Shown: positions 10,301 to 18,236, counted from the first letter of the stretch. The stretch: DNA of 64,000 nt from Pontibacter chinhatensis (GCF_900113285.1 NZ_FOOT01000008.1:62001-126000); one strand, 5' to 3'. Notes: a model not told the origin generated them from the letters alone. A program made the numbers and translations.

Positions 10301-13300
10301 GGCATAGGGGGCCGTGCCATCGGTTACACCCGCAACGCGGATTGTGCCATTGCTGTCGCCGCAGGTAGAGGCAGTGCTTGCTAGGGCCACATCATTTGGA
10401 CCTGCAATGTCGGTTACTACAATTTTCTGGGTAAGTTCGCAGCCGTTGGCATCCTTTACAGTGATGCTATACTCTGCAGCGGCCAGTCCGGAGAAAGTAG
10501 CCGAAGCCTGGAAGTTTCCATTGTTGAGGGCATAGGTGTAAGGAGCCTTGCCACCAGTTGGGCTATTCACGGTGATGCTTCCGTTTCTGGCGCCGCAGGT
10601 AGAGGCCTTTGCGGTTAAGGTAAACGATGGACCTGCAATGTTGCTCACCGCTACTTTCTCAGAGTAAGTACAGCCGTTGGCATCCTTTACATAGACCGTA
10701 TAAGTGCCTTCAGCCAGCACCGTGAAAGTACCGGAGTTCTGGAAGTTCGCCCCATCTATACTATAGGTATAAGGCGAGGTACCACCCGTCACGCCGCTCA
10801 CCGACAACTGTCCGTTGGGGTTACCGCAGGTAGAGGCCGTAGCCGTGGCTGTAAGGTCGGATGGACCGGCTACATCAGTCACTGTAATGGCCTTTGAGAA
10901 AGTACAACCTTTGGCATCTTTTACCGTGATGGTATGCGCACCGGCTACAAAACCGTTGAGCGTAGCAGAGGCCTGGAAGTTCACGCCGTCTTTGCTGTAC
11001 TCATATGGGCCGACACCTCCTGTTACTGCTCCCACTATGATCGTGCCGTTATTACTGCCGCAGGTAGATGGCTCTGTAGTGGCGGCAAAGTTCGTAGGAA
11101 CAGTTTTGCCCACGGTAACAGACCTGGTGACAACACAGCCGTTCGCGTCTTTCGCCCGAACGGTGTAAGTGCCGGAAGCCAGGCCATTGAAGGTTGTTGA
11201 AGCCTGGAAATTAACACCGTCTATAGAGTACGTATAACCTGCGGTGCCGCCCGTCACGCGCCCTACTGTAATGCTGCCATCGTTAGCACAACCGGCAGGC
11301 TGTGCAGTTGCGGCTACCGCCGTTGGTCCTGCGATATCAGTCACAGCAAAGGCGCTGGAGAAAGTACAGCCGTTGGCATCTTTTACCGTGATGGTATGCG
11401 TGCCCGCCACGAAACCGGTAAGCGTAGCGGAAGCCTGGAAGTTCACGCCATCTTTACTGTAAGTGTAGGGAGCCGTGCCGCCGGTTACGCCGGTAACTGT
11501 TAGCTCTCCGTTGTTGCTGCCGCAAGTGGATGCCTTAGCACTAGCCGTGATATTTGTCGGGCCGGCCACGTTCGTCAGGGTGATTTTCTTGGAGATAACG
11601 CAGTTGTTGCGATCCTTTACCGTGATGGTATACTCGCGGGCAAGCAGGTTTGCAAAAGTAGCCGAGGCCTGGAAGGTCTTGCCGTCTATACTATAAGTAT
11701 AGGCACTGGTTCCGCCGGTTACGTTGCTTACGGTCAGGCTGCCGTTGCTCGCGCCACAGGTAGAAGGCGTTGCCGTCAGCACAAAATCACTCGGCCCGGC
11801 AATGTCCGTCACTTCCACTGTTTGGATAGACTCGCAGCCGTTGGCGTCTTTTACCGTCACCTTATACTCACCCGCCTTCAGGCTCGTGAAAGTGCTCCCG
11901 CTCTGGAAGCTGCCGCCGTTGAGCGCGTAAGTATAAGGAGCATATCCTGCCGCCGGGGCGCTCACGGTTATACTTCCGTTACTTGCGCCGCAGGTAGAGG
12001 CCTTTGCTGTGGCCGTAAAGGCAGGACCTGCCATATCAGTCAGGACAACGGCCTCTGAATAGATACACCCGTTGCCGTCTTTCACATAAACAGTGTAATT
12101 GCCTGCAGCCAGCCCGGTAAAGGTGGCTGACGCCTGGAAGTTGGTGCCGTCTATACTATAAGTATAGGTGCCCGTGCCGCCGCTCACGTTGGTCACCGTC
12201 ACTTCGGCGTTGCTATAACCGCAGGAGGAGGCTTTAGCTGATACCGTCAGGTCTGTCGGGCCGGCGATGTTGCCTACCGTTACTGCTTTGGTTAAGCTAC
12301 AGCCTCTCGCGTCGCGTACCGTAACGGTGTAGTTACCGGCTGTCAGTCCTGAAAGTGTTGCGTTTGTCTCAAAGTTCACTCCGTCTACACTATAGTATAA
12401 AGGAGCGACACCGCCCTGCACATTGCTTACAGTTATACTGGCATTGCTGTTTCCGCAGGTAGAAGAGGCAGGGGTAGCTGTGAAAGCTGTCAGGGTTTCC
12501 TGGGCAACGGTTACTGTTCTGGTAACAGTACAGCCATTTTTATCCTGTGCAGTAACGGTGTAGGTACCTGCTGCCAGCCCTGTAAAGGTGTTAGCATCCT
12601 GGAAAGTGCTGCCGTTTATACTATACTTATAAGGAGCCGTGCCGCCGCTCACCTGGCCCACAGTAATGCCGCCATCGTTGTTTTTACACGAAGCCGCCAC
12701 GCTAGAGGCCGCTACCGCCGTCGGGCCGGCCACGTTCGTGATAGTCACGCTCTTGGAAACGGTACAGCCGTTGGCATCCATCACGTAGATAGTATAAGTG
12801 CCGGCCGCCAGGTTCGAAAGCGTGGTGCCTGTCTGGTAGGTTTTGCCGTCGGCGCTATACTTGTAACCTGCTGTTCCGCCCACCACACTGCTGATGGTAA
12901 CACTGCCGTCGCTTCTGCCGCAGGTTTCCTGGGTGGCGCTTAGGGTAAAGTCAGTAGGGCCATTTACCTGTGTTACGGTGAAGGATTTGGTAATCGCACA
13001 GCCCTTTCCGTCTGAAACCGTGACAGTATAAGTACCTGCAGCCACGCCCGTGATGGTGGCCGTAGTCTGGCCGCTGCTCCATTTATAGGAGATAGACCCC
13101 TTGCCGCCTGTTACCTTGGCTGATATCGTCCCGAGGGTACCGTTACAGATCACTGGCGTGCCCGTCAGTTCCACATCGATGGGGTAAAACGTAATCAGCA
13201 CGTCATCTTTCACGGCCGTACACGATCCGTTGCCGGTAGAGGTAAGCGTGAGCCTTACGGAACCTGCTGCAATCTCAGTTGCCGTAGGGGTATAGACTGC

Positions 13301-16162
13301 ATTAAGCGCGGTGTTGCTCGGGCTGAAGGTGCCCCCGCCCCCGCTCCAGACGCCTCCGGTGGCTGCTGTTATAACACCCGCTAGTTGCACTGGACTCTGC
13401 GAACACACCTGTTGATCGGAGCCAGCGTTTGCCGTCAGGTCCGACACTACATCTATCGTGGCTGTAAAGTCCTCACAATCTTTCGAGTTCTTAGGAATAG
13501 CCTTTAGAGTATAAGTTCCAACCGCAGTGGCAGTATAGTTCAGTTTGTTTCCAACCTGCACGCCAGCTGCATTTGTCCAGACATACTCAAACTCACCATC
13601 GCCTCCCGTTACATTTCCGCTCAGGAGCACACCACTGCCACCAGGGCAGATAATCGCAGGTGTAGGCCCCACCGTAACGACAGGCTTTGGGAAGAAATAC
13701 ACCCGTATATCATCGTAGTAAAGGGTTGGTGCACATGTAGTTCTTATAGATGTACCCCTTACGCGATAGTCCACATAGGCAGGTGCATCGTCATCACCTG
13801 TTACAACCGCGTTTTTCTTGCCATTCGGGAAACTTAAGTACTTAAGATATGCTCCACCTCCAGTTAGGTCCTCCCACACGATGTCTGCCTCATTGAAAGT
13901 CGCAGGCGCCCTCAGGATATCGGAGCAACCTGCCGTAAGGGAAACATCTGCCTGCGGCTCAAAGGCAGCGATAGATCTTATCGTATACCTGTTCGCATTA
14001 CCACCAGGCTTGCAGGAAGTAATCGTCAGAATACCTGTATTAACAATACAAACTGGCTCATTCGCATTTTTTGGATTTGCGGCATCACAGTTAATAATAT
14101 ATTTCATGGAGCCAGAACCGCCATCAACTGTTACTTCTATTTGGCCAGCGTCTTTATGGAGCCTGATATTAAACTGAATACAATTGTCGCCTCCGCAGTT
14201 ACTACCACCTCTCTTCAGAGGTTCTGAAGTATATACGCCATTTGGATCTCCACTAAGGTCCACATCATAGGTCGGAACATTTGAGAGCGCTACCGCTATG
14301 GATGCTGTACTGATACAGCCATTCACATTAACCGTGAGGTTGTAAGTGCCCGCATCACTGGTTCTTATATTAGCCCGGGATGGTTCTCTTAAGTTAGAGC
14401 TAAATCCATTCGGCCCTGTCCAGGAGTATGTCGCCCCAGGAATTTCAGTCGCTGACAAGTAAAGCGTGCCTCCAGCACTGGGGCTGGTGGCTGTCAGTTC
14501 AGGTACCGGTGGTGTGGGCTTGATAATCAGGTCCGCCCCATTATCAGACCCCACAAAACCAGGATTAGTAGCAACAACCCGTATGCGGTACTTGGATCCG
14601 GCAGGGGTATTAGCCGGTATGGTAGCCGAAATTGAACCGGTGTTGCCATTAAAATGAATAGAGCCTATCTTAACAGGACTGGCAAAGCTTCCGTTAGCAT
14701 CTGAAAGCTCGGCGTGGTAGTCTCTTCCAAGGATACTGGTAGTCTGATACCTTACAGTAACTGTCTGCCCTGCGCAGTATGGGCCAGTCGTGACGCTGGT
14801 AGTAGTTAAAAAGGGGTCTAGTTTGGAAATGAAGGTCTCCTCCCCCCCCCTGTTCGGAATCGGGATGCCGCCGAAACTGGTGGTAGCACCTTGAAAATAA
14901 CCGGTCACATACACGTTTTTCGAGGCATCCGAAACAATCCCGAAGCCACGGTCATCCACACCGCTGCCAGCACCGATTAGCCACTGTGGTGTGCCATCGC
15001 TTAGGTAATGGGCCGCATAAATGTCTAACAAGCCTGTTGTGCTGAAATTGAAGTTGCCAACCCTCAGGCTGCTGCTAAAACTGCCTGTCAGATAGATATC
15101 TCCATCCGCATTAACCGATAAGCCATTTAACTCCTCTGTGCCGTTGCTGCTTATACTTTTTGCCCATGTATTTGCTCCTGAGCTGGTATATCTGGCAAGG
15201 AAAATATCCTGATTGTTGCCGTTGGTGCGTAGTTGTGTGGAGCCAAAGGTTGATGTGCCAGTGAAATGACCTCCTAAATACAGGTTACCGCTGGCATCTA
15301 TGTCCAGGCTGGTAACAACATCCGAGTTGGTTCCGCCTGCGCTGGTTGCCCACTGCAGGGTTCCGTTGCTGTCAAAAGAGGCCAGAAAAATATCCTGCCC
15401 GCCTTTGCTTGTTAAGGTGGTGCTGCCAAATGAGGCGCTGCCTGTGTAATTTCCGGCTACGTAGACATTTCCATTACCATCAGTAGCAATGCTTCTTCCC
15501 TCGTCTGCGCCCATACTTCCGGCATTTCTTGCCCAAACAAAAGAACCATCTGTGCGTAGCATGGCCACAAAAACGTCCTGGCCGCGGGCGTTTAAGCTTG
15601 TGCTCCCAAAGGTTGCTGTACCCGCAAAGCTTCCGGTTATGTAGCTGTTACCGGCTGCATCAATTGTTATACTTTCGCCATTATCAGCTGAGGCTCCTCC
15701 CGCTTTTGCAGCCCATACCACTGTACCGTTAGTGTTATACTTAGCCACTACAATGTCACTGGAGCCACTGCTGGATAGTGTGGTACTGCCTAAACTTACA
15801 GAACCGGTAAAGGTGGTAACAACGTAACTATTCCCGGCGGCATCGGTTTTCAGGCCATGCCCATTTGTCACGTTGGTATCCGAGATCTTCCGGGCCCATG
15901 CAAAATTGCCGGTGTTACTATACTTTGTAAGGTAGGTACCCGTGCCGGGGGTTGACAGGGTGGTTGTCCCGAACAGAGCAGAAGGATTAGAGAAGAATCC
16001 TACTACATAAATATTGCCTGCGGCATCAACTTGAATAGCCCGGCCATGGTCATTTTTCGTACCGCCGGCGGTTTTTACCCAATTAATGTTCTGGCCCATA
16101 GTGGGGGTGGCGCAAAACATGGTTAGGTAAAAAATTGCTAGAACCTGTAAAAGTTTCTTCAT
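4304..16162 (-). CDS. Giant SprB-like T9SS type B surface adhesin
   Basis: 3952 residues. The order is: signal peptide (1-24); about eight SBBP beta-propeller repeats (about 25-455, e.g. DAAGNIYVVGFF); Ig/PKD-like domains to about 990; about 37 SprB-type modules of 74-78 residues (about 994-3861), with the core [TS]CG..NG.I.V..V.GGTAPYTYS...; and a C-terminal gliding-motility type domain (3864-3952; IPNGFTPNGDGMNDTW, VYNRWG, YYTIIEFGDG) that is the T9SS type B sorting signal. The family is exported through T9SS and displayed as a long filament; SprB of Flavobacterium drives gliding. Every sixth module is most alike, giving a ~1.4 kb higher-order repeat. Nine G (coding strand, 14832-14840) lie at about codon 443. 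Followed by PorP/SprF in one operon. Adhesion or gliding is inferred. Confidence 0.93.
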   Translation of the reverse strand: MKKLLQVLAIFYLTMFCATPTMGQNINWVKTAGGTKNDHGRAIQVDAAGNIYVVGFFSNPSALFGTTTLSTPGTGTYLTKYSNTGNFAWARKISDTNVTNGHGLKTDAAGNSYVVTTFTGSVSLGSTTLSSSGSSDIVVAKYNTNGTVVWAAKAGGASADNGESITIDAAGNSYITGSFAGTATFGSTSLNARGQDVFVAMLRTDGSFVWARNAGSMGADEGRSIATDGNGNVYVAGNYTGSASFGSTTLTSKGGQDIFLASFDSNGTLQWATSAGGTNSDVVTSLDIDASGNLYLGGHFTGTSTFGSTQLRTNGNNQDIFLARYTSSGANTWAKSISSNGTEELNGLSVNADGDIYLTGSFSSSLRVGNFNFSTTGLLDIYAAHYLSDGTPQWLIGAGSGVDDRGFGIVSDASKNVYVTGYFQGATTSFGGIPIPNRGGEETFISKLDPFLTTTSVTTGPYCAGQTVTVRYQTTSILGRDYHAELSDANGSFASPVKIGSIHFNGNTGSISATIPANTPAGSKYRIRVVATNPGFVGSDNGADLIIKPTPPVPELTATSPSAGGTLYLSATEIPGATYSWTGPNGFSSNLREPSRANIRTSDAGTYNLTVNVNGCISTASIAVALSNVPTYDVDLSGDPNGVYTSEPLKRGGSNCGGDNCIQFNIRLHKDAGQIEVTVDGGSGSMKYIINCDAANPKNANEPVCIVNTGILTITSCKPGGNANRYTIRSIAAFEPQADVSLTAGCSDILRAPATFNEADIVWEDLTGGGAYLKYLSFPNGKKNAVVTGDDDAPAYVDYRVRGTSIRTTCAPTLYYDDIRVYFFPKPVVTVGPTPAIICPGGSGVLLSGNVTGGDGEFEYVWTNAAGVQVGNKLNYTATAVGTYTLKAIPKNSKDCEDFTATIDVVSDLTANAGSDQQVCSQSPVQLAGVITAATGGVWSGGGGTFSPSNTALNAVYTPTATEIAAGSVRLTLTSTGNGSCTAVKDDVLITFYPIDVELTGTPVICNGTLGTISAKVTGGKGSISYKWSSGQTTATITGVAAGTYTVTVSDGKGCAITKSFTVTQVNGPTDFTLSATQETCGRSDGSVTISSVVGGTAGYKYSADGKTYQTGTTLSNLAAGTYTIYVMDANGCTVSKSVTITNVAGPTAVAASSVAASCKNNDGGITVGQVSGGTAPYKYSINGSTFQDANTFTGLAAGTYTVTAQDKNGCTVTRTVTVAQETLTAFTATPASSTCGNSNASITVSNVQGGVAPLYYSVDGVNFETNATLSGLTAGNYTVTVRDARGCSLTKAVTVGNIAGPTDLTVSAKASSCGYSNAEVTVTNVSGGTGTYTYSIDGTNFQASATFTGLAAGNYTVYVKDGNGCIYSEAVVLTDMAGPAFTATAKASTCGASNGSITVSAPAAGYAPYTYALNGGSFQSGSTFTSLKAGEYKVTVKDANGCESIQTVEVTDIAGPSDFVLTATPSTCGASNGSLTVSNVTGGTSAYTYSIDGKTFQASATFANLLAREYTITVKDRNNCVISKKITLTNVAGPTNITASAKASTCGSNNGELTVTGVTGGTAPYTYSKDGVNFQASATLTGFVAGTHTITVKDANGCTFSSAFAVTDIAGPTAVAATAQPAGCANDGSITVGRVTGGTAGYTYSIDGVNFQASTTFNGLASGTYTVRAKDANGCVVTRSVTVGKTVPTNFAATTEPSTCGSNNGTIIVGAVTGGVGPYEYSKDGVNFQASATLNGFVAGAHTITVKDAKGCTFSKAITVTDVAGPSDLTATATASTCGNPNGQLSVSGVTGGTSPYTYSIDGANFQNSGTFTVLAEGTYTVYVKDANGCTYSEKVAVSNIAGPSFTLTAKASTCGARNGSITVNSPTGGKAPYTYALNNGNFQASATFSGLAAAEYSITVKDANGCELTQKIVVTDIAGPNDVALASTASTCGDSNGTIRVAGVTDGTAPYAYSIDGKNFQESQVFGAVLAGKYTLSVRDANGCTFTKEIVVDNVAGPTALTASAKASTCGRADGEVTITGVTGGTGAYKYSKDGVNYQTSATLTGFAAGTHTVYAMDENKCVVSASVTVSNINGPTAVAATSLPASCQNNDGSITVGRVTGGTADYTYSINGTTFQSSTTFTGLAAGTYTLTAKDKNGCTVTASVVVRTNVPTAFASNTIAATCGRPDGQITVGVVTGGTGPYKYSINGGAFQTSATFTGLVADTYKITVQDAKGCTFTSEVGIANLEGPTFTATAKATTCGDSNGSITVSNVSGGAGGYGYSINGGPFQESAAFGRLSAGTYTIAVRDMKGCVGTRTVVVDDVAGPSDMTLAAKASTCGAANATITVSNVVGGTSGYTYSIDGKNFQTSATFANLAAGEYTITVKDKNGCTLARTIDVTDIPGPSELQLASTPSTCGENNGKIEVSGVTGGTASYTFSIDGKTFQQGTTFAGVKAGEYTVTVKDANGCILEKKVVVENTGGPTGLLASATSSTCGAANGKLTVTGATGGVAPYTYSIDGVNFQAGLVFENLLAGEHTLTVKDKNGCTFARTFSVADIAGPSAVAATSLPASCQNNDGSITVGQVTGGTAGYTYSIDGRNFQASTSFTGLASGDYTVTVKDKNGCTVTTSIKVNQNVPTDFASTTVASTCGAGNASITVGAVTGGTAPYMYSLNGGSFQTSATFANLAAGTYNITVRDAKGCTFRKEVEVEDIAGPSALALTGKSSTCGSPNASITVSGVTGGTAPYTFSLNNAAFQSSTSFGSLAAGKYEITVKDANGCTFTQAITLENIPGPSAFTATASASSCGRANGSIKVDAVTGGTAPYTYSADGTNFQEAATLTGLLAGEHTITVKDANNCIITMKVVVEDVAGPSGLELASTASTCGDRNGSITVGRVTGGTAPYKYSLDGVNFQNGLTFEGVLAGAYTITVEDAKGCTFSASIKVDNIGGPTDFVATAKASTCGASNGEVSISSVSGGTGSYTYSIDGATFQASATFAGLAAGFHTITVKDANGCTFTKAVEVTNMAGPSAIAATTKAASCADNDGSLTVTRVIGGTSAYTYSIDGKNFQSAATFSGLASGEYTITVRDANGCEFSEKVQVSKDGPASFASTTVSASCGDANGRITIASVDGGVGPYSYSINGGNFQASASFTALAAGAYTITVKDANQCTYSGQVMVGNVDGPSDLVATATNTTCGNSNGQISITGVTGGTKPYAYSIDGNNFQEAAAFTGVAAGEYLVTVKDAKGCLFVKPITVSNITGPEGFAFATKASTCGSSNGEVTVTNVTGGTAPYTYSADGKTFQADAKLTGLAAGSHTITIKDANGCTFTRTAEVGNISGPEKYELATVATTCGAANGSITVSKVTGGTAPYTYALNNGSFQAAATFANVAAGEYTIRVKDANGCILEKKVVVSDIAGPSDIAASTTPTACTANNGTITVSGVTGGKAPYTYSLDGKTYQAAGNFGSLAAGEYDLYVKDANGCSTTVKVTVGIKGPKEAEVAATNATCGEDNGTITVTAVKEGTKPLAYSIDGKNFQTSATFGNLAVGVYTITIKDAEGCVLEVTKEVSNSGAPTFTATGTDASCGASNGRIVISNVGGGVSPYTYSIDGTTFQNAPEFTGLAEGEYPVTVKGAAGCVSIEVLTIRNTPPITNLSATVNSPTCEQPAGSISIDEVVGGTAPYTYSLDGATFTAAATLTDVAPGTYTLTVKDAAGCTYSIEVQVEEGVSSKLDYVHHLACSGGNTGEIVFASTGADAQTQYSIDGGKTFQKSPVFKELAKGTYQLITKFSEACTINVGTVEVKEAEVMLAEVTPLTKAVGLEKTGSAAVTKITGGVGPYTYSLDGGSFTSDSVFTNLSAREYTLTVKDSRGCMTTATFVIEGLGDIDIPNGFTPNGDGMNDTWVLKNLPNLYPNCQVTVYNRWGSEVFSSKGYKRPWDGTYKGKRLPDGTYYTIIEFGDGTAPIKTSVTIMR
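5050..12960 (-). repeat. SprB module array with a six-module higher-order period
   Basis: Modules recur every ~233 bp; the TGCGG of the TCG motif is seen about every 233 bases from about 12917 to about 5229. Modules 2, 8, 14, 20 and 26 (about 12685, 11290, 9893, 8493 and 7092) share a distinct form: [AP]xC followed by NDGSITVG-like residues, and an ending without the usual GPx. Modules 3, 9, 15, 21 and 27 follow with xFA or xFT starts. Modules 6, 12, 18, 24 and 30 start with Leu. Spacing of like modules is 1395-1401 bp, which points to duplication of whole six-module blocks. Confidence 0.85.
14832..14840 (-). other. Nine-G homopolymer inside the adhesin coding sequence
   Basis: The plus strand reads T followed by nine C and then T. 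On the coding strand this is codons AGG GGG GGG GAG (R-G-G-E) near residue 443, at the end of the propeller region. The frame is intact in this copy. Gain or loss of one base would end translation before the SprB modules. Confidence 0.7.
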
Positions 16163-17043
16163 ATAGTGAACGATTGATTGGGGAATAGGTGGTGATATCT
16201 GATTAGATCGGGTATAAAGGGCTATGGGCCGTTGCGTACGTGCAGCAGCCTCAGAGTCAGAAAAGTTATAAAGTCAGTGTTTTGGGTAAAGGTTATTCTC
16301 ATAAGCTTCCGTTAAAACGGTGAAGATGTTAGTAGCAGAAGGTTACTTTGGTACACGTTGTTAATAAGCTGTGCTATTCTGGCAGCATCATAGCTTGGCG
16401 TCACATCAGCAAAACACTAAATCAAACATGCTACGGCTTTCGGATGCTACAGCAGCATAAATCCACTCGCTCGCTATTTTATTATACTTCAGGAGCACAA
16501 TCATCCAATTACAGCACACTTACAGGCAGCTTCTTAGCCCGGCATCATGGTTATTACTTAATTGTATTTATTATTACACTACCCTCCAACCAGTAAGCGT
16601 CACCCCATTGGTGCGCTTTTTCTCTTCTTTAAATAACAGTGCAATTATTTTTTAGCCTGCAGCACACTAAAAGCACCTATCACAACGTTTAAGCAAAACT
16701 AAAACAAATTAAATAGGAATATATATAGCAAGCAATACAATTCAAACTTTTAGAACAACCCAAAGTACAGATAAAACATAACTATAATTATTCCAATAAA
16801 TCAGATACACAATATATAGTTAGCTTTATATATACTCCCTGCTACCCGTTTGCTCACCTACTCTTCATTCATCCAATTCTCTTATATCTCACCCCGGAAG
16901 GCCAGACGTATTTCCGCAAAAGACGCCCAACGGATAAGTCCAACAGACCGATTTTCAGCGGCAGCTATTAAGTGCTTTTATCAATCCTATTTCCATCAGT
17001 TTGCTTTGGCCAACAAGTCGTAGCGTAAGAAAGTATAAATCAC
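16163..17043. other. Long AT-rich spacer between divergent genes
   Basis: This 0.9 kb stretch separates the adhesin (minus) from the hypothetical gene at 17075 (plus). It is much more AT-rich than the flanking genes, especially 16620-16860. It must hold the adhesin promoter, but I see no convincing TAnnTTTG box. An 82-codon plus-strand frame (16348-16596, TTG start) ends directly at a hairpin; it resembles nothing known to me and is not called a gene. Confidence 0.5.
16594..16623 (+). terminator. Possible terminator hairpin in the spacer
   Basis: GCGTCACC-CCATT-GGTGCGC forms a stem with one bulge, followed by CTTTTT. It would end a plus-strand transcript, yet no clear gene lies upstream of it on that strand. 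A small RNA or a small ORF (16348-16596) could be its source. Confidence 0.45.
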
Positions 17044-17051
17044 TACTTTTG
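17044..17051 (+). promoter_or_regulatory. Bacteroidota -7 box (TACTTTTG)
   Basis: Matches TAnnTTTG and lies 23 bases before the ATG at 17075. The -33 element is not clear. Confidence 0.4.
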
Positions 17052-17074
17052 CGTTTTGACAAACCAAACCAGCT

Positions 17075-17620
17075 ATGAGCGCCAGAAGCTTTGAACTGCT
17101 ATTAGAGACGGCTTTCGACAGCCCCACCCCCCACGTGTTTGAGGAGGGTGCCGCCACCGTGTATCAGGAGCTGGAGCGCGCGCTGCGTGAGGCTAAATTC
17201 TCGAAGGGCGCCGCCCGCGAGCACCTGAGCTTCCGGTTTGAGCGCTTGCGGCTTGGCGTGGCCATTGCCTTTGTAAAGGCCTTTCTGCGCCTGGCCGATA
17301 ACGAGAAGAGCAAGGAAGTGCTGGAGGTGCTGCAGGAGGCGCTTACAGCCAAAAACACCCGCGAGATTGACAAGATTGTGCAGAAGCGCATCGCCTCGTT
17401 TGATAACCTGTACCACGAGATTTTCGTGAATCCGCAACGGGAGGAAATCCTGCACCTGTTTGAGCAAACCCTGGATGCCGGCACCAAGGAGGAGCTGGAT
17501 GAGCTGATTCTGGACGGGCTGGATTTGCTGAGCCAGGTTGACTGGAATGCGGACCGCAACCCGGAGGAAGACGACGATGACATTGAGCCGCTGGACGAGG
17601 ACTTCCTAAAAAGCCTCTAG
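17075..17620 (+). CDS. Hypothetical acidic helical protein
   Basis: 181 residues with no family I recognise and no signal peptide or membrane segment, so probably cytoplasmic. It looks almost all alpha-helical, rich in Glu, Leu and Arg, and ends in a strongly acidic tail (EEDDDDIEPLDEDF at about 162-176). The GC-rich codon use matches the neighbours, so it looks native. A Bacteroidota-type -7 box lies 23 bases upstream of the ATG, and the DUF2721 membrane protein gene starts 18 bases after its stop, so the two are likely co-transcribed. Confidence 0.8.
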   Translation: MSARSFELLLETAFDSPTPHVFEEGAATVYQELERALREAKFSKGAAREHLSFRFERLRLGVAIAFVKAFLRLADNEKSKEVLEVLQEALTAKNTREIDKIVQKRIASFDNLYHEIFVNPQREEILHLFEQTLDAGTKEELDELILDGLDLLSQVDWNADRNPEEDDDDIEPLDEDFLKSL

Positions 17621-17638
17621 CCGCAAAAAGCAGAACGT

Positions 17639-18040
17639 ATGGAAATCACCCTGACCACTCCTGCCCTGCTTTTTCCAGCACTATCGCTGCTGCTCCTGGC
17701 CTACACAAACCGCTTTCTGGGGCTGGCTTCGCTTATCCGCAGCCTGAAAGACCGCTACGCTGCCTCGCGCGACCAGCGGGTTTACGGGCAGATACGTAAC
17801 CTGCGCGAGCGCCTGATCCTGATCCGGAACATGCAGGCCTTCGGCACCCTGAGCATGTTTGGCTGTGTGCTGTGCATGTTTTTGCTTTTTGGCGGCTACA
17901 TGGACGCGGGCAAGTATGTTTTTGCCTTCAGTTTGCTGATGATGCTCATTTCCCTGGCACTGGCCATCCGCGAAATACAGATCTCGGTGAAGGCGCTTGA
18001 GCTGGAACTGAACGACCTGCAGGAAGCAGCTGACAAATAA
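17639..18040 (+). CDS. DUF2721 family membrane protein
   Basis: 133 residues. Three hydrophobic segments are visible: about 8-28 (the first after TLTTPALLFPALSLLLLAY), about 67-86 and about 92-110. An Arg-rich cytoplasmic stretch (SLKDRYAASRDQRVYGQIRNL) lies between the first and second. This layout and the start (TTPALLFPALSLLLLAYTNRF) fit the DUF2721 family of small inner-membrane proteins of unknown function. It follows the acidic hypothetical gene by 18 bases in a probable two-gene operon. The C-terminal helix (VKALELELNDLQEAAD) could form a coiled coil. Confidence 0.8.
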   Translation: MEITLTTPALLFPALSLLLLAYTNRFLGLASLIRSLKDRYAASRDQRVYGQIRNLRERLILIRNMQAFGTLSMFGCVLCMFLLFGGYMDAGKYVFAFSLLMMLISLALAIREIQISVKALELELNDLQEAADK

Positions 18041-18236
18041 ACTATTTGAGTTAAGAGTTGAGAGTGATGAGTTAAGAGTTGCAAGTGGCGGGACAATAAA
18101 GGGTCCTGTACATAAAAAAGTAAATCGATTATAATCAAACGATTTACAGGAGCCAATTCTTTAGCTATACTTTAAACCAAGTTTGCCTCTACACCTATAA
18201 CTTTTAACTCATCACTCTTAACTCTTAACTTTTAGC
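18041..18236. repeat. Nested inverted-repeat element before queA
   Basis: The left arm (about 18048-18080) and right arm (about 18197-18232) are inverted copies of a ~33 bp string made of quasi-tandem words (GAGTTAAGAGT, GATGAGTTAA). Inside is a second perfect inverted repeat, GTAAATCG...CGATTTAC (about 18120-18147). It fills the whole gap between DUF2721 and queA. The layout is the same as the unrelated-sequence element at 55129-55306. Confidence 0.7.

Noticed and set aside
5184..11930. Many ~65-75-codon plus-strand frames starting MPPVT... at ~233 bp steps
   Set aside because: They are the antisense shadow of the SprB modules; their spacing and likeness follow exactly from the repeated minus-strand gene.
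5050..12960. CRISPR-like regular repetition
   Set aside because: The period is ~233 bp, the whole unit is alike with no unique spacers, and it lies in one open frame.
16348..16596. 82-codon plus-strand frame as a protein gene
   Set aside because: It has a TTG start, no ribosome site and no family likeness in an AT-rich spacer; kept only as a possible source of the orphan terminator.
18041..18236. preQ1 riboswitch before queA
   Set aside because: The spacer is explained by a nested inverted repeat, and I could not find the small C-rich pseudoknot pattern of preQ1 riboswitches.
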